This document shows, one piece after another, positions 17,572 to 21,171 of a stretch of DNA of 21,171 nucleotides (its first letter is position 1; each line of letters starts with the position of its first letter). The stretch is from DAHUYF01 sp035509275 (GTDB taxonomy: Bacteria; Pseudomonadota; Alphaproteobacteria; ATCC43930; CGMCC-115725). The position numbers were made by a program, and so were the translations under genes. The notes beneath the pieces were generated by a model that had not been told where the DNA came from, did no database searches, and worked only from the letters and a program-made list of their open reading frames with translations. The stretch spans positions 1-21,171 of the forward strand of contig DATJLU010000075.1 of assembly GCA_035509275.1 (NCBI GenBank), written 5' to 3'.

Positions 17572-17606
17572 TTGACAAAAGATCAACAGCTATGTTGACT
17601 ATCAAC
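17572..17606 (+). promoter_or_regulatory. arsR promoter with overlapping dyad operators
   Basis: A perfect -35 hexamer TTGACA (17572-17577) is followed by two overlapping dyads: TCAACA-GCTA-TGTTGA (17583-17598) and GTTGA-CTA-TCAAC (17594-17606). They end one base before the arsR ATG at 17608. The best -10 match, GACTAT at 17597-17602 (spacer 19), is weak. The arrangement fits an autorepressed ArsR promoter in which the dimer covers the -10 region. There is no Shine-Dalgarno sequence, so a leaderless transcript is possible. Confidence 0.65.
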
Positions 17607-17607
17607 C

Positions 17608-18006
17608 ATGTCTTTGACGATACTCCCTGCCGCAGCCGCTCTCGAGGATGCGCCGGGCTCGCTCGACAAGGTGTTTGCGGCGCTCGCCGATCCCGTGCGA
17701 CGCAAGATCCTGACCCGGCTCGATGGTGCGGAGCTGCTCGTGTCCGAGCTGGCCGCGCCCTTCGAGATTTCGCTGCAGGCAGTGTCGCGCCACATCCAGG
17801 TTCTGGTCCGCGCCGGCCTCGTCAAGCAGGAGCGCAGCGGCCGGATCAGCCGCTGCCGGCTCGATGCCGGTCCGATCCTCGAAGCGGCGCTCTGGATCAA
17901 CCGCTACAGCAAGTATTGGCAGGGGCAGTTCGACACCTTGGCCGTCTGGCTCGACCGGATCGAGCGCGAGAAGACGAGGAAGCGCCGGCGGCCGCGCAAG
18001 CGCTGA
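17608..18006 (+). CDS. ArsR-family winged-helix transcriptional regulator
   Basis: 132 residues. The winged helix-turn-helix spans about residues 18-95, with LDKVFAALADPVRRKILTRL as first helix pair, LLVSELAAPFEISLQAVSRHIQVLVRAGLV as the turn and recognition helix, and KQERSGRISRCRLD as the wing. The tail is very basic (REKTRKRRRPRKR). No cysteine pair of the ArsR or SmtB metal sites is present, so it is probably not a metal sensor. It resembles the ArsR subgroup that controls an adjacent START or DUF899-type gene. It lies 20 bases upstream of the DUF899-like gene, with which it is presumably cotranscribed and which it presumably regulates. Confidence 0.93.
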   Translation: MSLTILPAAAALEDAPGSLDKVFAALADPVRRKILTRLDGAELLVSELAAPFEISLQAVSRHIQVLVRAGLVKQERSGRISRCRLDAGPILEAALWINRYSKYWQGQFDTLAVWLDRIEREKTRKRRRPRKR

Positions 18007-18026
18007 TCATGGGAAGGGAGAGAGTC

Positions 18027-18605
18027 ATGACCTATCGCGAGACCTCGCAGCGCCTGGCGCGCTATCGCGGCGAAATCGCCGAGCTGCGCAAGCAGATGCG
18101 CACGCTGCAGCAGGCGATCGAACCGGAGGAGGTCGCCAGCTACGAGTTCGCGACGGTTCAGGGCAAGGTCTCGCTCGCAGCGCTGTTCGGCGATAAGGAC
18201 AGCCTCTTCGTCATTCACAACATGGGCGCGTCCTGCCCCTATTGCACGCTGTGGGCCGATGGCTTCAACGGCATACTGCCGCATCTCGAGAACCGCGCGG
18301 CCTTCGTCATCGCCTCACCCGACGCGCCCGAAACCCAGGAGAAATTCAAGGCGTCGCGCGGCTGGCGCTTTCGCATGGTCTCGCATCAGGGCACCAGCTT
18401 CGCCGCCGATATGGGCTATCGCGGCGAGCGCGGTTGGCTGCCGGGGGTCTCGGTGTTCAAGCGGCGTGACGACAATATCATCCGCGTCAGCGACACCGGC
18501 CTCGGCCCGGGCGACGATTTCTGCTCGCTCTGGCATTTCTTCGCCCTGCTGCCCGAAGGCAGCGCCGACTGGCGCCCGCGCTTTAGCTATTCCTCAGAGC
18601 GGTGA
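18027..18605 (+). CDS. DUF899-family thioredoxin-like protein
   Basis: 192 residues. A charged helical N-terminus (MTYRETSQRLARYRGEIAEL, about 1-33) leads into a thioredoxin-like fold: VSLAALFGDKDSLFVIHNMG, then the CPYC pair at C70 and C73 followed by TLWADGFNG, a hallmark of DUF899 proteins, then RAAFVIASPDAPETQEKFKASRGW and a C-terminal SDTGLGPGDDFCSLWHFFALLPEG. The GASCPYCTLWADGFNG segment suggests a redox or peroxiredoxin-like role, but the substrate is unknown. A GGGAAGGGAG ribosome binding site precedes ATG 18027. The frame is open far upstream (to 17418), but that part overlaps arsR out of frame and is not coding. Confidence 0.88.
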   Translation: MTYRETSQRLARYRGEIAELRKQMRTLQQAIEPEEVASYEFATVQGKVSLAALFGDKDSLFVIHNMGASCPYCTLWADGFNGILPHLENRAAFVIASPDAPETQEKFKASRGWRFRMVSHQGTSFAADMGYRGERGWLPGVSVFKRRDDNIIRVSDTGLGPGDDFCSLWHFFALLPEGSADWRPRFSYSSER

Positions 18606-18644
18606 TCGGCCGCGTGGGGTTTGCTCCTTCGTCGCGATCGGGGT

Positions 18645-18971
18645 TTAGAACGGGCCCAATACCCAAAGCGCGTCGACAATATTGTGAAGGAAGGCAAACC
18701 ACCGGAGCCGCCGACACCCGGTAAAATAGCTTAAGCCGGTGTAGATTAATGCGGACGCGAAATAAGCGCCGACCCAAGCCAAGGCGGCGAGACCCCAATT
18801 CCCGGTATAAATTCCGGTCGCCGCGCCGACCCCCAGCGACAATAGGAATAGCCAGCGGTCCGAAATGGGATCTGGTTCGAGCGCCGCCTGCAAGAACGTC
18901 GACCGCTCTTGAGCAGGAGCCCGCTCTTCGCTTTCGTGGGGCGGCGCCCCGTTTGAAGGTGCTCTCGCCAT
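18645..18971 (-). CDS. Small hypothetical membrane protein (lower-GC patch)
   Basis: From the ATG at 18971 the product is 108 residues. A hydrophilic N-terminus (MARAPSNGAPPHESEERAPA) is followed by two or three hydrophobic helices: WLFLLSLGVGAATGIY, GLAALAWVGAYFASALIYTG and a last one ending DALWVLGPF at the stop. The frame continues to a TTG at 19082, but a TTGACA on this strand (19030-19025) suggests that part is promoter or leader. I do not recognise the family. G+C here is about 55% by hand count over 18661-18780, clearly below the neighbours. No good Shine-Dalgarno sequence. The membrane-helix pattern makes it more likely real than a chance frame, but this is not certain. Confidence 0.5.
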   Translation of the reverse strand: MARAPSNGAPPHESEERAPAQERSTFLQAALEPDPISDRWLFLLSLGVGAATGIYTGNWGLAALAWVGAYFASALIYTGLSYFTGCRRLRWFAFLHNIVDALWVLGPF

Positions 18972-19112
18972 TCGAGCCGCCAATATTGCGCCAAACAGGG
19001 TTTGATCACCAGCCTGACGGTTATTGTCAACGCGTCCGCGGTAACGCTCGCAGTCGGACGTCGCCCTATCGGTTCGAGCCAAGCTGATTCATGAGGGCAT
19101 GGCCTCGCCCGC

Positions 19113-20807
19113 TCACGCCGTCTTCTGCTCCACGAGACCGAGCTCTTTCACCATGTGCTCGCGCATCATGAATTTCTGCACCTTGCCGGTAACGGTCATC
19201 GGGAAGACGTCGACGAATTTGATGTAGCGCGGGATCTTGTAGTGCGCGATCTGGCCGCGGCAGAAACCCTGGATCTCCTCGGCGGTCGCGGTCTCGCCCG
19301 GCTTCAGCTGGATCCAGGCGCAGAGCTCTTCGCCATATTTCGGGTCGGGCAGGCCCACCACCTGCACCGCTTCCACCTTGGGATGGCGGAAGAGAAACTC
19401 CTCGATCTCGCGCGGATAAACGTTCTCGCCGCCGCGGATCACCATGTCCTTGATGCGGCCGACGATGTTGCAATAGCCGTCCTCATCGAGCGTGGCGAGG
19501 TCGCCGGTATGCATCCAGCCGGCGCGATCGATGGCCTCGGCCGTCCTCTCTTCGTCGCCCCAATAGCCCAGCATCACCGAATAGCCGCGGGTGCAGAGCT
19601 CGCCGGATATCCCCGGGGGCACGATGCGCCCTTCGGCATCGACGATCTTGACCTCGACATGAGGATGGACGCGGCCCACCGTGGCGACGCGGCGCTCGAG
19701 CGGGTCGTCGGCCGAGGTTTGCGTGCTCACCGGGCTGGTCTCGGTCATGCCATAGGCGATGGTGACTTCCGACATGTGCATCTCGCTGACGCAGCGCTTC
19801 ATCACCTCGATCGGGCAGGGCGAGCCCGCCATGATGCCGGTGCGCAGCGATTTCAGATCGAAGCGCTTGAACTCGGGATGGGAGAGCTCGGCGATGAACA
19901 TGGTGGGAACGCCGTAAAGCGCGGTGCAGCGCTCGGCCTCGACCGCGTCGAGCGCCGCCAGCGGCTCGAAGCCTTCGCCCGGATAGATCATCGCGGCGCC
20001 ATGGGTGATGCAGGCGAGATTGCCCAGCACCATGCCGAAGCAGTGATAGAGCGGCACCGGAATGCAAACGCGATCGGCCTCGGTGAGCTTCATCGCCTCG
20101 CCGATGAAGAAACCGTTGTTGAGGATGTTGTGGTGGGTGAGGGTGGCGCCTTTGGGCGCGCCGGTGGTGCCGCTGGTGAACTGAATGTTGATGGGATCGT
20201 CGAACTGCAGCTTGGGCGCCAGCTCTTGGAGCCGCGCGTGGTGCCGCTCGCCGCCGGCGGCGAGCACATCCTCGAAGCGGAAGAAGCCGCGCTTCTCGCC
20301 CGCGCCGATGCGGATGAGTGCGGCGAGCGACGGCAGCCGCTTCGCCTGCAGCCGGCCCGGCGCGCTGTGGTCGATCTCGGGCGCCAACTCGCGCAACATG
20401 CCGACATAGTCCGATGTCTTGAAATGATCGGCGGTGATGAGCGCCTTGCAGCCGACCTTGTTGAGGGCGTAGTCGAGCTCGGCCAGGCGATAGGCGGGGT
20501 TGATATTGACCAGGATGAGGCCGGCCTTGGCGGTAGCGAACTGGGTCAGCGCCCATTCCGCATTGTTGGGCGACCAGATGCCAACGCGGTCGCCGGGCTC
20601 GAGGCCGAGGGCCAGAAGCCCCGCCGCGAGGGCGTCCACTTGGCGCTGCATCTCGCGATAGCTCAGGCGGACCTTCTGGTGGCGCACGACGAGCGCGTCC
20701 TGCTCCGGCCAGCGCGCCGCCGCCTTGTCGAAATGGACGCCGATGGTCTCGCCGATCAGCGGCACATCAGAGACGCCGTGGACATAGCTTTGCGTGAGTT
20801 TCGCCAT
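19113..20807 (-). CDS. Acyl-CoA synthetase (AMP-dependent ligase, medium/long-chain type)
   Basis: 564 residues, the full length of the ANL family, activating a carboxylic acid to acyl-AMP and then acyl-CoA. The P-loop-like motif TSGTTGAPKG is at 211-220. YGMTETSP (352-359), HTGDLATLDEDGY (433-445), and the hinge and C-terminal GRIKDMVIRGGENVYPREIE (450-469) follow. The catalytic lysine K542 is in MTVTGKVQKF. The opening (SYVHGVSDVPLIGETIG) and VPLYHCFGMVLGNLA resemble the fatty-acyl-CoA synthases of the ACSF2 type, so fatty acids are the likely substrate; the chain length cannot be read from sequence. GGGAGGA before ATG 20807 supports the start. It lies downstream of the cinA-like gene on the same strand. 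Confidence 0.95.
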   Translation of the reverse strand: MAKLTQSYVHGVSDVPLIGETIGVHFDKAAARWPEQDALVVRHQKVRLSYREMQRQVDALAAGLLALGLEPGDRVGIWSPNNAEWALTQFATAKAGLILVNINPAYRLAELDYALNKVGCKALITADHFKTSDYVGMLRELAPEIDHSAPGRLQAKRLPSLAALIRIGAGEKRGFFRFEDVLAAGGERHHARLQELAPKLQFDDPINIQFTSGTTGAPKGATLTHHNILNNGFFIGEAMKLTEADRVCIPVPLYHCFGMVLGNLACITHGAAMIYPGEGFEPLAALDAVEAERCTALYGVPTMFIAELSHPEFKRFDLKSLRTGIMAGSPCPIEVMKRCVSEMHMSEVTIAYGMTETSPVSTQTSADDPLERRVATVGRVHPHVEVKIVDAEGRIVPPGISGELCTRGYSVMLGYWGDEERTAEAIDRAGWMHTGDLATLDEDGYCNIVGRIKDMVIRGGENVYPREIEEFLFRHPKVEAVQVVGLPDPKYGEELCAWIQLKPGETATAEEIQGFCRGQIAHYKIPRYIKFVDVFPMTVTGKVQKFMMREHMVKELGLVEQKTA

Positions 20808-20855
20808 TCGCGTCCTCCCTGATCTTTTGTTTCTATCCTAGCGCCAGCCGCGAGA

Positions 20856-20909
20856 AGCTGTCAGCTATCAGCCATTAGCGTGAGTGGGATCGAACTCCTG
20901 CTGACAGCT
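20856..20909 (-). repeat. Inverted repeat between the CinA-like gene and the acyl-CoA ligase gene
   Basis: AGCTGTCAGC (20856-20865) and its exact complement GCTGACAGCT (20900-20909) enclose a 34-base spacer, beginning 6 bases after the cinA stop on the minus strand. The spacer begins with related bases (TATCAGCC, 20866-20873), giving a short degenerate repetition of the CAGC-type unit. There is no T-run, so it is only a weak terminator candidate; it may instead be a small intergenic repeat or an operator for the ligase gene. Confidence 0.5.
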
Positions 20910-20915
20910 GAAGGC

Positions 20916-21171
20916 TTATTTCTGCGCCGCCGCGAGGAGCAGCTCGAGGGCGCGCTTTGTGGCGGCGAGGCGCACTGCGGCGCGGTCGCCGGGAAAGACG
21001 TGTTGCTCGGTGGTGACCGGCCCGCCGCGCCGGGCGCAGCCGAACCAGACCAGCCCCACCGGCTTGGTCGGCGTGGCGCCGCCGGGGCCGGCAATGCCGG
21101 TGATGGCGACGGCGAGGTCGACCGGTGCCGCGCCGAGCGCGCCTGCGGCCATCGCCGCGGCGGTCTCGGCG
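20916..21171 (-). CDS. CinA/PncC-type nicotinamide-nucleotide amidohydrolase, C-terminal fragment (cut by window edge)
   Basis: About 84 C-terminal residues are visible; the frame is open to the right edge (reading AETAAAMAAGALG at the edge). The motif VDLAVAITGIAGPGGATPTKPVGLVWFG is specific for the CinA C-terminal domain, which deamidates nicotinamide mononucleotide in pyridine-nucleotide recycling. Whether the missing part includes the N-terminal MoCF-like domain of full CinA, or this is a stand-alone PncC, cannot be seen. In many alphaproteobacteria this gene lies next to the lipA/ratA-like pair; here almost 5 kb separates them. Confidence 0.93.
   Translation of the reverse strand, partial: AETAAAMAAGALGAAPVDLAVAITGIAGPGGATPTKPVGLVWFGCARRGGPVTTEQHVFPGDRAAVRLAATKRALELLLAAAQK

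Noticed and set aside
15704..17575. A 623-codon plus-strand frame across the START-domain gene and DUF937 gene
   Set aside because: It overlaps a certain gene in another frame and runs antisense to DUF937; Arg/Gly-rich and motif-free.
17418..18026. A 203-codon N-terminal extension of the DUF899-like protein
   Set aside because: It overlaps arsR out of frame, is Arg-rich and featureless, and a good ribosome binding site precedes the ATG at 18027.

Overview
The window is GC-rich (about two thirds G+C by eye), densely coded, and looks like an alphaproteobacterial chromosome, probably of the Rhodospirillales or a related order. The reasons are the gene order tpiA-secG-pyrG-kdsA-(membrane protein)-eno-(DUF2784)-ftsB-pdhA-pdhB-pdhC-lpd-lipA-ratA-like, a lipoyl domain fused to the N-terminus of the pyruvate dehydrogenase E1 beta subunit, and a metal-type KdsA.

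Layout. 2-1093 (+) is the C-terminal part of an FeS-type bacterial cryptochrome/photolyase whose N-terminus lies outside the window. 1224-2514 (+) holds tpiA and secG. 2599-8358 (+) holds pyrG, kdsA, a VC0807-like membrane protein, eno, a DUF2784 membrane protein and ftsB. 8367-9029 (-) is a small exported protein of unknown function, read from a TTG start. 9299-16073 (+) is the pyruvate dehydrogenase block: pdhA (E1 alpha), pdhB (lipoyl-E1 beta), pdhC (E2), lpd (E3), lipA (makes the lipoyl cofactor used by PdhB and PdhC) and a RatA/COQ10-type START-domain protein. 16118-20807 is a mixed-strand accessory stretch: a DUF937 membrane protein (-), an ArsR regulator and a DUF899 thioredoxin-like protein (+), a lower-GC small membrane protein (-) and an acyl-CoA ligase (-). 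The right edge holds the C-terminal end of a CinA/PncC amidohydrolase (-).

The genes serve central metabolism and the envelope. TpiA and Eno are glycolytic, PDH converts pyruvate to acetyl-CoA, LipA supplies its lipoate, PyrG supplies CTP (also used to activate Kdo), KdsA makes Kdo-8-phosphate for lipopolysaccharide, SecG belongs to the secretion channel and FtsB to the divisome.

The most unusual content is between the genes. (1) A roughly 295-bp element at 5943-6237 lies directly upstream of eno. It has an outer inverted repeat, each half of which is itself a hairpin, enclosing two large palindromic arms with the same apical stem, so it could fold as a cloverleaf or cruciform, and its right end overlaps the eno Shine-Dalgarno sequence. 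(2) A G/C-run repeat with two inverted halves occurs twice, before kdsA and before lpd. Its halves are identical in both copies but its loops are unrelated, and it carries a canonical G-quadruplex motif on the coding strand. Both elements resemble REP doublets (REPINs). (3) Leucine codon choice changes sharply between secG and pyrG. (4) Dyad operators are visible upstream of the arsR gene and of pdhA.
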